Shown: positions 8,837 through 17,875 of the stretch, piece by piece
Layout of the letters: each line of letters begins with the position of its first letter
How positions within the stretch are numbered: position 1 is the stretch's first letter
Assembly (NCBI RefSeq): GCF_003917135.1
Contig: NZ_RPDI01000004.1
Span: 62,001 to 126,000, forward strand
Origin: Leucobacter chromiireducens
GTDB lineage: Bacteria > Actinomycetota > Actinomycetes > Actinomycetales > Microbacteriaceae
Reading direction: 5' to 3'
DNA: 64,000 nucleotides
Made by a program: the position numbers and the translations under genes
The notes under the pieces: generated by a model
What the model saw: only the letters and a program-made list of their open reading frames with translations
What the model was told of the DNA's origin: nothing
Databases searched by the model: none

Positions 8837-9799
8837 ATGAGTACCCCGAACGCTGCCCCCGACCGCGCCGCGGCCGCCGATCCCGTCGGCACCGCCCCCG
8901 AGGCGCAGGGGGGTGGGAGCCAGCCGCGCACGCTGTCCACTTTCCTGAAGATCAGCATCGTGCTGCTCGCTGCGCTCACGATCGCCTCGATCTCGCTGCT
9001 CTTTATCGGTGATTTCCAGGGCAAGTTCGAGCGCGTCTTCGCCACGTTCCTCGTGTTCGCGGTGTTCGTCGGGCTGACCGCGCTCGACACGCGCCGCGAG
9101 CTGCGTTCTGAGTGGTACGCGCCGGTGGCGTTGATCGCGAACTCGTACATCCTCGCGCTGCTGCTCATCGTCACCTGGATGACGCCGTACGACCCGTTCC
9201 TGCTCGGCTGGTCGCTGCTCTGGAAGAGCATCGTCGTGATCGGCGTCACCCGCCTCGTGCTCGGCTGCTGCCAGCTGCTGCTCGGCATGAGCGATGGCAA
9301 GCCGGAGGCGATCGGCCGCTTCGCGTTCATCACGAGCATGCTCGCGGTGCTCGCTGGCATTCTCTTCACCGCTCCGATCGCGATCGAGACGTTCAACGTG
9401 CTGATCCCTGAGCTGTACTGGAAGATCGCGGTGGCGACGCTGATCCTCACGGCGCTCGGCCTCGCGATCACGCTGCTGCTGCGCTGGTTCTACGGCGCCC
9501 CGGAGCGCGACGCTGCGCGCGCGAAGCTGCGAACCGCAGTGCCGGATCGCGGCGCGAGCGCCGTCCCGTATCGCGCCGCGCCGCCTGCCGGCGCCCTGGC
9601 CCCGCCAGCGCCGGCGAGCCCGGCCGCCCCGGCCACGCCCGCCGCGCACCCCGCGCCGGCGGCGCCGGCTGCGCCCGCGCCGGCCGCGAGTGGCCCGCTG
9701 CTGCCCTGGCCGACCTTCGCCGACGGCCGCCCGATTCCTGCGCTGCCGAACGGTCAGCCCGACTTCAGCGTGCCGGGCTCCCCGCTGCCCCCGCACTAG
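8837..9799 (+). CDS. Multi-pass membrane protein with Pro/Ala-rich tail, unknown function
   Basis: A 320-residue protein I cannot assign to a family. After about 30 polar residues there are six or so hydrophobic segments (for example FLKISIVLLAALTIASISLL, a FATFLVFAVFVGLT helix, and LILTALGLAITLLL near residue 215), then a C-terminal tail of about 100 residues that is very rich in Ala and Pro and probably disordered. The tail ends in a short conserved-looking segment rich in Pro, Leu and Gly. It diverges from purL. I start it at the ATG at 8837 (MSTPNAAPD); an upstream in-frame start would add 11 residues with no ribosome-binding site. Confidence 0.75.
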   Translation: MSTPNAAPDRAAAADPVGTAPEAQGGGSQPRTLSTFLKISIVLLAALTIASISLLFIGDFQGKFERVFATFLVFAVFVGLTALDTRRELRSEWYAPVALIANSYILALLLIVTWMTPYDPFLLGWSLLWKSIVVIGVTRLVLGCCQLLLGMSDGKPEAIGRFAFITSMLAVLAGILFTAPIAIETFNVLIPELYWKIAVATLILTALGLAITLLLRWFYGAPERDAARAKLRTAVPDRGASAVPYRAAPPAGALAPPAPASPAAPATPAAHPAPAAPAAPAPAASGPLLPWPTFADGRPIPALPNGQPDFSVPGSPLPPH

Positions 9800-10083
9800 C
9801 GCGAGTGCGCAGCGATACGCTTCGTCGCCATTCGGCTCGGTGACGCCCGCTCCTCTGCCCGCCGGGCATCGGTAGCCCCACCCCGTTCTCCCCCAGCGCG
9901 GCGAACCCTCCTCGCTCAGTGGCGATCGTGCGAAGCGCCGCTGGCGGCGCCGCACAGGTTCCGCGTGGGAATCGAGAAAGCTCTACTCGGATCTCTCCTC
10001 ACTGCGTAGCATGAGTGGTACTAGGTTGGGTGAGTTTTGGGGTGAGGGGACGCGGCTGCCGTGTCCCCGAGAAGGGGCGAACC
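9800..10083. other. Intergenic leader region before the surface-protein gene
   Basis: No gene is apparent in these 284 bases. The right half is AT-richer and has possible -10 hexamers (TAGCAT 10007-10012, TACTAG 10019-10024), without a convincing -35. A 6-bp stem (GGGGAC 10046-10051 with GTCCCC 10063-10068) lies just before the GAAGGGG ribosome-binding site. Confidence 0.4.
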
Positions 10084-13000
10084 ATGGCGTTCGGACATAT
10101 TGCACGGACGAATCGGCTGGCCCGGTTCCAAAGATCGGGTGCTTTCATTGCCGCAATCGCGGTCGTTGCGGGCGCGATCGTCGCGCTTCCGGGGATCAGT
10201 GGGGAAGCTCCGGCCCAGGCCGACTTCGCGGAAGGCGGCACCGGTGAGCATCGCAGCTCGATCGACTGGTTCACATTCCCAGCAGCGGAGCAGCCGATTG
10301 CAGATGGACAGAGGTATACGAACGAGCGTCAGATCGGCGCGGACAAAATAGTATCCACCTGCACGATCTCAGGTGTGTCCGGCGAGATCAGCACGTACCG
10401 CTCGGGATCCTTTGCTGGTGATGGATTGTCACGCCTCTACTACCAGGGCGGCCCCGGCACCCTCAACACGATGGTGACTGGCATCACGAACACGCAGTTC
10501 GGCGGTGCCGCCTCGTTCGACTTCGACTGCTCGGCGAGCTACGTGACTGCAGACGGAACCACGACGCCAATTCCGTTGCAGGGGCTCGTCGTCGCTGACG
10601 CTGAGTCGAGCAGCAGCCAGACAGGTGAGTGGCTGCAGGTCGATCCGCGGCCGCTGAACACCCCGGTGAATTGGCGGATCATCGACCGCGCGCGAAACGC
10701 GGACTGCACGGAGACAACCCTCGCCAATCCAACTCCGCAGGGCGGAATTCGCTTTGACCCGCAGGGGTACGAGTGCATCGGTTGGACGAGCGAGGGATAC
10801 GGTCCGATGGCCGTTGGCTTCATGGAGGGGGCCACGGCTGCGCACGTGTCCATGCAGGGCGGCGGGCACAGCGCCGTGGCGCTCGGCATGGTGATGAGTG
10901 TCGATTTCGGTGATGCACCCGAGTCGTTCGGGGCGGCTGGTGCGATCTTCCAGCCTGAATGGCAGGGCACGATCATTCCTGGGACGGGCGCTACTGATGT
11001 GTTCTCCGATGCTTTCGAGCTCAGTGTTCCGGGGGAGTCCCCGCTGACGCTCGGCACACACGTGGACGCGGAGACCGAGCACCTCCACAGCTGGGACGCG
11101 CTGCTCGACGACGAGACGGACTCACCGAGCGACGAGGACGCGATCCCGCTCGATCAGCTGCCACGCGCGGAGGAGGGCCACCGCTTCAACAACGGCGATC
11201 CGCTCACGGTAGCGTGCCGGGCGAACGGCACCACCGGCTTCGTCGCCGGCTGGCTGGACTGGAACCGCGACGGATCGTTCGACCCGGACACCGAGCGCTC
11301 GGAGATCGCCGAGTGCGCGGGCGGCACGGCCACGCTGAGCTGGCCGCAGCTTGCGGAGCTCGGCCCGGCCGAGGGCGCGTACGGGCCGGTGGTGTACCTC
11401 CGGCTGCGGATCGCGGCGAGCGAGGACGGGCTGAACCCGACCGGCGTGCTCGTGCCGACGGGCGTGGGATCCGCCGGCGAGGTGGAGGACTACGCGCTCG
11501 GGGTGCCGCTCATCACCGCGGTGAAGGAGTCGGACCCGCTCTCGGGCGCCCCTGTCGTGCACGGCACTGAGATCACCTACACCCTCACGTTCCACAACAC
11601 CGGCCAGGTGCCCGGCCAGATCGTCTACGACGATTTCATCGGCGGCGTGCTCGACAAGGCGGAGTTCGTGCCTGGCTCGATCTCGATCACCTCTCCCGAC
11701 GGCGACATCGGGGACGTCGCCGCGACGGAACCGGCCGGCAGCCCGGCGAGGATCTCCCTCAGTGGGGAGATGGCGCCAGGCAAGATCATCAACGTCTCGT
11801 ACACCGTGCGTGTGACGAGCGAGACCGCCGGCGATGTGCTGCAGAACTTCCTGATCCACGTTGACGACAACGGAGACCCGCTCGAGGAGATCCCGGAGAC
11901 CTGCCTCGAATCGAACCCGCGCTGCACCACGCACGAGGTGCTCGGCTCCGACCTCCAGGTGCGCAAGTCCTCCCTGCCGGGCGACGGCCAGGCCGTGAGC
12001 CCCGGGCAGCTCGTGACGTACCGACTCGACTTCCAGAACTGGGGCGCCGCCGAGGCCACCGTCGACCACGTCGACCACCTGGCCGAGGTGCTGCGCTACG
12101 GCACCTTCCTCCCGGACTCGCTGCGGATCGTCGGCGCGTCGGACCCGGCCGACCCCGGCAACCCGGAGGCGCACACGATCGCCGCGACGTTCGACGAGGC
12201 GGCGAGCACCCTGAGCGTCACGGGTACGCTGCGCGGCAACGCCGCCGGCCGCGTCGAGTATGTGGTGCGCGTCGACGACCCCGTAGTGCCAGAGGGCGAG
12301 ACGGCCCCGGTGCTGACGAACTTTGTTGTGGCAGGCGACGAGGAACCGCCGACGGTCTGTGCCACTGATCCGGAGCCAGGGTCCGAGCTCTGCACCGAGC
12401 ACCCCGTGAAGCTCCCAGACCTGCAGATTGCGAAGAGCGCCGACCCGGAGAGCGGCACGCTCGTATCCGCTGGCGATGTGCTCACGTACTCGCTGACCTT
12501 CGACAACTCGGCGGGCGCGGCCGCCGCGACCGTGGCGCACGATGACGATCTGTCCGGCGTGCTCGACGACGCGACGTTCGGGGAGGTGACCGATGACGGC
12601 GGGCTCGACGTCGCGGGCCCGGCCTCTGGCAAGCTCACGATCACCGGCCTCGTGCCGGCTGGCGCGACCAGGACGGTCACGTACACCGTGACGGTGAACG
12701 ACCCTGCCGACCGCGGCGACGACGTGCTGAGCAACTTCCTGCTGGAGGAGGGGGCGACCCCGCCGGGCGAGTGCCTCCCCGAGGACCCCTGCACCACGCA
12801 CCCGGCTGGGGATCCCAATCTGGTGCTTGCGAAGTCCGCGGACCCCGCGAGCGGCGAGCCCGTCGTCGCCGGGCAGACCGTGAGCTACTCCCTCAGCTTT
12901 GACAACACCGCTGGCACCGCGCCGGCCCCGCTCGATCACACCGACGACCTGTCCGACGTGCTCGACGACGCGACGTTCGTGGCCGGCTCGCTCACGGCGA

Positions 13001-16000
13001 GCGCTGGCGTCACCGCCACCGGCCCGGACGGCTCGGGGAAGATCAGCGTCACCGGCGCGGTCGCCGCGGGCGAGACCGCCACCGTGAGCTACCAGGTCAC
13101 CGTGAACGACCCGGTCGCCGACGGCGCGGAGCTCGCGAACTTCCTCTTCGCCGGCGACGAGGCGCCGGAGACCTGCGTGCCGGGCGATCCCTGCACGGTG
13201 CACCCGGGCACGAAGCCCGATCTGCAGGTGACGAAGCAGGCGAACCCCGAGACGGGTACGGAGGTGTTCGAGGACGACGAGCTCACGTACACGCTGCAGT
13301 TCGAGAACACCGGCAGCGCGCCGGCCGACGTCGCGTACACCGACAATCTCAGCGGCGTGCTCGATGACGCCGAGCTGATCCAGGATCCGATGGTCGCCCC
13401 GGCCGGGGCACTTACCGGTGCGATCGTCGACGGCGAACTCGCGATCACGGGGACGCTGGCGCCCGGCGCGAGCGCGACCGTGACCTACCGGGTGCGGGTG
13501 CTCCCCGAGGCGGACCGCGGCGATCACTCGCTCGGCAACTTCCTCTTCCCGACGGGAACGGAGCCGCCGACCACCTGCGCGCCGGAGTCCGAGCTGTGCA
13601 CCGAGCACCCGGCGCCGCTGCCCGACCTCGTGGTGCAGAAGCTCGTTGACGTCGGCTCGACCACGCCGGTGGAGCCGGGCGACGAGCTGCGCTACGGGCT
13701 CGAGTTCAATAACTCGAGCGGGCGCGCGCCAGCGCCGGTCTCGTACGTTGACGACCTCAGCGGCGTGCTCGACGACGCGGCGTTCGATCCGGCATCGCTT
13801 GAGGTGCCGGCCGGGCTCACCGCGGTGTACTCCGAGCCGGAGCAGACGATCACCGTCACCGGCACGGTGCCGGCCGGGCAGACGCTCACCGTGCGCTACG
13901 TCGTGACGGTGCTGGCCGACGGCGAGCGCGGCGACAACGAGCTCGTCAACTTCCTCTTCGCGGAGGGCACCGAGCCCCCGACGGTCTGCACGCCGGAGGA
14001 GCTCTGCACCACGAACCCGGTGCCGGCGCTCGAGGTGACGAAGACCGCCGACCCGGCGAGCGGTCAGCCGGTCGCGGCCGGGGATACCGTGCGCTACACG
14101 CTCACCTTCGACAACCGCGCGGGCAAGGCCCCCGCCGCGGTGGAGCACACCGACGACCTGAGCGACGTGCTCGACGACGCGACGTTCGTTGCCGACTCGC
14201 TGCAGGCCGACGCCGGACTCACCGCGGCCGGGCCGAGCGCCGGGCTGATCACCATCACCGGCACCGTGCCGGCCGGCGAGCGGCTGACGGTCAGCTATGA
14301 GGCCACCGTGAAGGATGACGGCGAGCGCGGCAACAACTCGCTCGCGAACTTCCTGTTCGCCGGTGACGAGAAGCCCGAGGTGTGCGAGCCAGGCGAACCG
14401 TGCACCGTGCACCCGGTGCCGAACCTCACGGTGCGCAAGGGCGTCGACCCCGAGTCGGGCACGACCGTGTCGGCGGGGGACACCCTGCGATACACCCTCA
14501 CGTTCGACAATTCGGCCGGCACCGCGCCGGCCACCGTCGACCACCGTGACGATCTGCGCGGCGTGCTCGATGACGCCGCGTTCGTCGCCGGCTCGCTGGA
14601 GGCCGACGCCGGGCTCACCGCGACCGGCCCGAGCGGCGATGCGCTGCAGATCAGCGGCACCGTGCCGGCGGGGGAGACCCTGACCGTGCGCTACCGGGTC
14701 GAGGTGCTCCCTGACGGGGAGCGCGGCGACAACGTGCTGGCGAACTTCCTGCTGGCGCCAGGCGTGACCGAGCCGCCGATCACCTGCGAGGAGGGCGACG
14801 AGGCGTGCACCACGAACCCGGTGCCCGAGGTCTCCTACGTGAAGGAGGTCACCGCGTCGGATGACCCGATCGTGGCGGGCGAGTCGACGCTCAGCTACAC
14901 CGTGACGATCACGAACACGGGCGCCGCCACCGGCGACGTCGCGCGCACCGACGACCTCAGCGACGTGCTCGACGACGCGACCGTGGTGAGCCAGCCGGCC
15001 TCCGACACGCCGTCGGTGACGGTCACGGAGATCGCCGACGAGGCGTTCACGATCGGCGGCACGCTCGCCGCTGGGGCGACCGCGAAGGTCACCTACACGG
15101 TGCGCGTGAAGGAGGCGGCCGCGCAGGGCAACAGCCAGGCCGCCAACTTCCTCCTGCCGCCCGGCGTCACCGAGCCGCCCGAGGTGTGCGAGCCGGGCGA
15201 CCCCGAGTGCACGGAGACCCCGCTGCCAGCGATCCGGCCGGCGAAGTCCGCCGTCACCGAGAGCGGCGAGAGCTGGGTGCGCGCCGGCGAGGCGATCACC
15301 TACACGCTCACGTTCACGAACGACGGCGCGGCAGCCGGCCCCGTTGCCTACTGGGATGGGCTGCACGACGTGCTCACCTCCGCCGACTTCGAGGGCGAGA
15401 TCACGGTGAACCAGGACGCGGGGTCGAGCGTCGCGGCGGTGTTCAACGCCGCCGATGAACGCATCGACGTGAGCGGCGTGCTCGCCGCTCGTCAGACCGC
15501 GACCGTCGTGTACACCATGCGGATGCACGCGGATCTGCCGCACGGCGCGCGGGTGACGAACTACCTCGTCGGGGAGGGCGAGTCGCTCGAGCTGCCCGGC
15601 TGCTTCCCGGACGACGACGTGATCTGCACCGACCACCCCGCCGTGATGCCCGGCCTCGACGTCTCGAAGTCCGCCGACCCCGCCTCGGGAACCGAGGTGC
15701 GCGAGGGTGACGAGGTCACGTACACGCTGTCGTTCGACGCGTGGGGCCCGGACCGCGCGGCCGTGCAGCACCGCGACATCCTGAACGATGTGGTGGACGA
15801 CGCCGAGCTGATCACGCAGCCGGTCGTCGCGATCGACGGCGATGGGACGCTGAAGGCGGTCCTCGCGCGCGGCGCGAACGGCGAGGCCAGGATCGACGTG
15901 CGCGGCTCGCTCGCCGCTGGCACACACGCTACGGTGAGCTACACCGTGCGCGTGCTGCCCGACCGGGAGCGGCCGGCCGCACCGGCGGCCGAGGGCACGA

Positions 16001-16677
16001 CGCCGCACCAGCTCGGCAACGTCGTGATCGGGGCCGGTGAGGAGCCGCCGCTCGTCTGCGAGCCGGCAGCCCCCAACTGCACGGTGCACCCGGTCGAGAC
16101 GAAGCCGGACATCGAGGTGACGAAGCAGGTCGACCCGGAGAGCGGCACCGCGGTGGCCGCCGGCGAGCAGCTGAGCTACACGCTCGGCTTCGAGAACTTC
16201 GGCACCGCGGCGGGCGCGGTCGACTTCGAGGACCGCCTCGCCGGGGTGCTCGACGACGCGGCGCTCATCTCCGGCCCCACCGTGAGCGGGGCGGGGCTCA
16301 CCGCGACGCTCGACGGCGACGTGCTGCGGATCGCGGGCGAGCTCGCGCCGAAGCAGCGCGCCACCGTGAGCTACACGGTCGAGGTGCTGCCCAGCGCGGC
16401 CGACGGCGAGGGCGTGCTCCTCAACTTCGTGGTGAAGCCAGGCGATCCGACGCCGGAGGTGTGCGATCCCGCGCAGCTGCCGTGCACGGCGAACCCGGTG
16501 ATCCCCGAGGATCCGACGAAGCCGATCCCGAAGCCGCCGCTCGCGGAGACCGGCGGGGCGAGCACGCTGCCGTGGCTGCTCGGCGGGGCCGGACTGCTCG
16601 GGGCCGGAGCCCTGCTCGTGACGCTCGCCCTCGCGCGGCGCGCACGGCGCGGGGGAGCGATCGCCACGCAGGAGTAA
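10084..16677 (+). CDS. Giant LPXTG-type surface protein with GEVED domain and twelve DUF11-like repeats
   Basis: A 2197-residue cell-wall-anchored protein. Residues 1-47 form a long signal peptide (a FIAAIAVVAGAIVALP core, then APAQA). Residues 50-340 form an unassigned N-terminal domain. A region ending in GEVEDY (465-470) is a GEVED-type domain with a DWNRDGSFDPDT calcium-loop-like stretch. From about residue 479 come twelve modules of about 139 residues, each with a lysine-containing entry strand, a YTLTF-N strand and a closing Cys pair (C-x(5-9)-CT-x-HP type), as in DUF11 stalk repeats. The C-terminus is a sortase signal: LAETG (2153-2157), a hydrophobic helix and Arg-rich tail. I start at the ATG at 10084 after GAAGGGG. 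It probably acts as an adhesin or stalk. A/T-ending codons are much commoner before about 11100 than after. Confidence 0.9.
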   Translation: MAFGHIARTNRLARFQRSGAFIAAIAVVAGAIVALPGISGEAPAQADFAEGGTGEHRSSIDWFTFPAAEQPIADGQRYTNERQIGADKIVSTCTISGVSGEISTYRSGSFAGDGLSRLYYQGGPGTLNTMVTGITNTQFGGAASFDFDCSASYVTADGTTTPIPLQGLVVADAESSSSQTGEWLQVDPRPLNTPVNWRIIDRARNADCTETTLANPTPQGGIRFDPQGYECIGWTSEGYGPMAVGFMEGATAAHVSMQGGGHSAVALGMVMSVDFGDAPESFGAAGAIFQPEWQGTIIPGTGATDVFSDAFELSVPGESPLTLGTHVDAETEHLHSWDALLDDETDSPSDEDAIPLDQLPRAEEGHRFNNGDPLTVACRANGTTGFVAGWLDWNRDGSFDPDTERSEIAECAGGTATLSWPQLAELGPAEGAYGPVVYLRLRIAASEDGLNPTGVLVPTGVGSAGEVEDYALGVPLITAVKESDPLSGAPVVHGTEITYTLTFHNTGQVPGQIVYDDFIGGVLDKAEFVPGSISITSPDGDIGDVAATEPAGSPARISLSGEMAPGKIINVSYTVRVTSETAGDVLQNFLIHVDDNGDPLEEIPETCLESNPRCTTHEVLGSDLQVRKSSLPGDGQAVSPGQLVTYRLDFQNWGAAEATVDHVDHLAEVLRYGTFLPDSLRIVGASDPADPGNPEAHTIAATFDEAASTLSVTGTLRGNAAGRVEYVVRVDDPVVPEGETAPVLTNFVVAGDEEPPTVCATDPEPGSELCTEHPVKLPDLQIAKSADPESGTLVSAGDVLTYSLTFDNSAGAAAATVAHDDDLSGVLDDATFGEVTDDGGLDVAGPASGKLTITGLVPAGATRTVTYTVTVNDPADRGDDVLSNFLLEEGATPPGECLPEDPCTTHPAGDPNLVLAKSADPASGEPVVAGQTVSYSLSFDNTAGTAPAPLDHTDDLSDVLDDATFVAGSLTASAGVTATGPDGSGKISVTGAVAAGETATVSYQVTVNDPVADGAELANFLFAGDEAPETCVPGDPCTVHPGTKPDLQVTKQANPETGTEVFEDDELTYTLQFENTGSAPADVAYTDNLSGVLDDAELIQDPMVAPAGALTGAIVDGELAITGTLAPGASATVTYRVRVLPEADRGDHSLGNFLFPTGTEPPTTCAPESELCTEHPAPLPDLVVQKLVDVGSTTPVEPGDELRYGLEFNNSSGRAPAPVSYVDDLSGVLDDAAFDPASLEVPAGLTAVYSEPEQTITVTGTVPAGQTLTVRYVVTVLADGERGDNELVNFLFAEGTEPPTVCTPEELCTTNPVPALEVTKTADPASGQPVAAGDTVRYTLTFDNRAGKAPAAVEHTDDLSDVLDDATFVADSLQADAGLTAAGPSAGLITITGTVPAGERLTVSYEATVKDDGERGNNSLANFLFAGDEKPEVCEPGEPCTVHPVPNLTVRKGVDPESGTTVSAGDTLRYTLTFDNSAGTAPATVDHRDDLRGVLDDAAFVAGSLEADAGLTATGPSGDALQISGTVPAGETLTVRYRVEVLPDGERGDNVLANFLLAPGVTEPPITCEEGDEACTTNPVPEVSYVKEVTASDDPIVAGESTLSYTVTITNTGAATGDVARTDDLSDVLDDATVVSQPASDTPSVTVTEIADEAFTIGGTLAAGATAKVTYTVRVKEAAAQGNSQAANFLLPPGVTEPPEVCEPGDPECTETPLPAIRPAKSAVTESGESWVRAGEAITYTLTFTNDGAAAGPVAYWDGLHDVLTSADFEGEITVNQDAGSSVAAVFNAADERIDVSGVLAARQTATVVYTMRMHADLPHGARVTNYLVGEGESLELPGCFPDDDVICTDHPAVMPGLDVSKSADPASGTEVREGDEVTYTLSFDAWGPDRAAVQHRDILNDVVDDAELITQPVVAIDGDGTLKAVLARGANGEARIDVRGSLAAGTHATVSYTVRVLPDRERPAAPAAEGTTPHQLGNVVIGAGEEPPLVCEPAAPNCTVHPVETKPDIEVTKQVDPESGTAVAAGEQLSYTLGFENFGTAAGAVDFEDRLAGVLDDAALISGPTVSGAGLTATLDGDVLRIAGELAPKQRATVSYTVEVLPSAADGEGVLLNFVVKPGDPTPEVCDPAQLPCTANPVIPEDPTKPIPKPPLAETGGASTLPWLLGGAGLLGAGALLVTLALARRARRGGAIATQE
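11517..16500 (+). repeat. Twelve tandem DUF11-like modules (about 417 bp each)
   Basis: Within the surface-protein gene the same module recurs twelve times at an average spacing near 417 bases. Each module begins with a K-S/T/Q-x-D-P-x-SG-like entry and ends in a Cys pair before THP/VHP/TNP. Modules 3, 4, 7 and 8 are most alike; 9 and 10 are the most divergent. The near-identical stretches (for example GVLDDATF and LTFDN codings) could allow recombination that changes repeat number. Confidence 0.85.
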
Positions 16678-16680
16678 AAT
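16675..16680 (+). promoter_or_regulatory. -10 element for the GNAT gene, built on the upstream stop codon
   Basis: TAAAAT begins with the TAA stop of the surface-protein gene and ends six bases before the GTG at 16687, predicting a leaderless GNAT transcript. Confidence 0.5.
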
Positions 16681-16686
16681 ACTCGG

Positions 16687-17787
16687 GTGCCTGAGACAGA
16701 GCTGACGCCCGAACACCACACGAACGCCGCCCCCGCGGCCCCCGACTTCGTGATCCGAGGGATCGCGGAGGGGGAGTACCCCGCGGAGGCGGCGCTCGTG
16801 CACGCGGCGTACGCGGAGAGCACCTACGGCGCGCAGCTCGCGGACGACGCCGAGTGGCTGGCGCTCGAGCGGGACACGGCTGGCCGCGACGCCGACGGCC
16901 GGATCCTCGTCGCCGCGCGCGGTGACGAGCTGATCGGCGCGGTCTCCGTGCTGCGCGGCGGCACCCGCTACGCGAAGCTCGCGGCGGCGGGCGAGGTGGA
17001 GCTGCGCCTCGTGGTCGTCGCGCCCAGCGCGCGCGGCGCGGGCGTTGGCGAGGCGCTCGTGCGTGCCGGCATCGAGGAGGCCATGCGCTGGGGCGCGCGC
17101 GAGGTGCGCCTCGACACCGGCGTGCAGAACCCCGCGGCGCGGCTCTACGCGCGCATCGGCTTCGCGCGCACGCCCGAGCTCGATCACCAGCTCGACGGCG
17201 CGAACTACGGCGCTTCGCTGAGCTTCAGCTACCCGCTGCAGGAGCGGCCCGACGTGCGCGTGCGCGAGATTCGTGACGCGGAGATCGCGGCGGTGAGCGA
17301 GCTCGTGCTCGCAGCGTACCGCGACGACTACGAGGGGCTGCCAGGCGAGTACCTCGCCGAGATCGCCGACGTCGCAGCGCGCGCGGCCGAGCACCGCGTG
17401 TGGGTGGCGGAGGACACCGCGACGGGCACGCTGCTCGCCACGATCACCACCCCGCGCCCCGGCGAGGTGCTCAGCGACGTCGCGCGCCCCGGCGAGATGG
17501 ATCTCAGGCTGCTCGGCGTGAGCGGCGCGGCCCGCGGGCGCGGCATCGGCTCACTCATGATGCGCCACGGGCTGCGGCTCGGCCGCGTCCGAGCGGTCGA
17601 CCAGGTGGTACTGAACACGAGCACGGAGATGGTCGCCGCCTACGAGATGTACGACCGGATGGGCTTCGCGCGCCTACTGGATCGCGAGCACGAGATCGTG
17701 CGCGCCGACGGGACGAGCTTCCGCCTGCTCGCGTACGGCATCGATCCCGCGCTGGCCTCGCTTACTCGGACGCCGCGCGCGGCCTGA
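16687..17787 (+). CDS. Tandem GNAT-family N-acetyltransferase
   Basis: A 366-residue protein with two GCN5-related acetyltransferase domains. The first spans roughly residues 18-175 and carries the acetyl-CoA pyrophosphate loop as LVVVAPSARGAGVGEAL; the second spans residues 185-360 with LLGVSGAARGRGIGSLM, followed by a typical C-terminal MYDRMGF strand-helix. Both CoA loops (R/Q-x-x-G-x-G/A) look intact. The substrate cannot be inferred. A GTG at 16687 is used, with a -10 hexamer six bases upstream. The gene ends head-on to purQ, separated by a strong bidirectional hairpin. Confidence 0.9.
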   Translation: MPETELTPEHHTNAAPAAPDFVIRGIAEGEYPAEAALVHAAYAESTYGAQLADDAEWLALERDTAGRDADGRILVAARGDELIGAVSVLRGGTRYAKLAAAGEVELRLVVVAPSARGAGVGEALVRAGIEEAMRWGAREVRLDTGVQNPAARLYARIGFARTPELDHQLDGANYGASLSFSYPLQERPDVRVREIRDAEIAAVSELVLAAYRDDYEGLPGEYLAEIADVAARAAEHRVWVAEDTATGTLLATITTPRPGEVLSDVARPGEMDLRLLGVSGAARGRGIGSLMMRHGLRLGRVRAVDQVVLNTSTEMVAAYEMYDRMGFARLLDREHEIVRADGTSFRLLAYGIDPALASLTRTPRAA

Positions 17788-17802
17788 TCCTCCCCAACAA
17801 AA

Positions 17803-17854
17803 TGCCGCCAGTTTGATCCGGTATGAATGCTGGATCCGGATCAAACTGGCGGCA
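17803..17854. terminator. Bidirectional terminator hairpin with GATCCGG core
   Basis: Arms 17803-17821 and 17836-17854 are perfect 19-base reverse complements with a 14-base loop, flanked by AAAA on the left and TTTT on the right, between the convergent GNAT and purQ genes. It belongs to the GATCCGG-core palindromes found at several gene ends here. Confidence 0.85.
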
Positions 17855-17875
17855 GTTTTGGTGTGGGGCGTGTGC

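Noticed and set aside
11517-16500. DUF11 repeats as an assembly duplication artefact
   Set aside because: The twelve modules differ from each other along their length and the frame is kept throughout, so it is a real diverged repeat protein.
11122-17394. A 2090-residue open frame on the minus strand through the surface gene
   Set aside because: It is a high-GC shadow of the plus-strand surface and GNAT genes, with Arg/His/Gly/Val-rich low-complexity protein and no recognisable domain; the plus-strand frame has signal peptide, GEVED, DUF11 modules and sorting signal.
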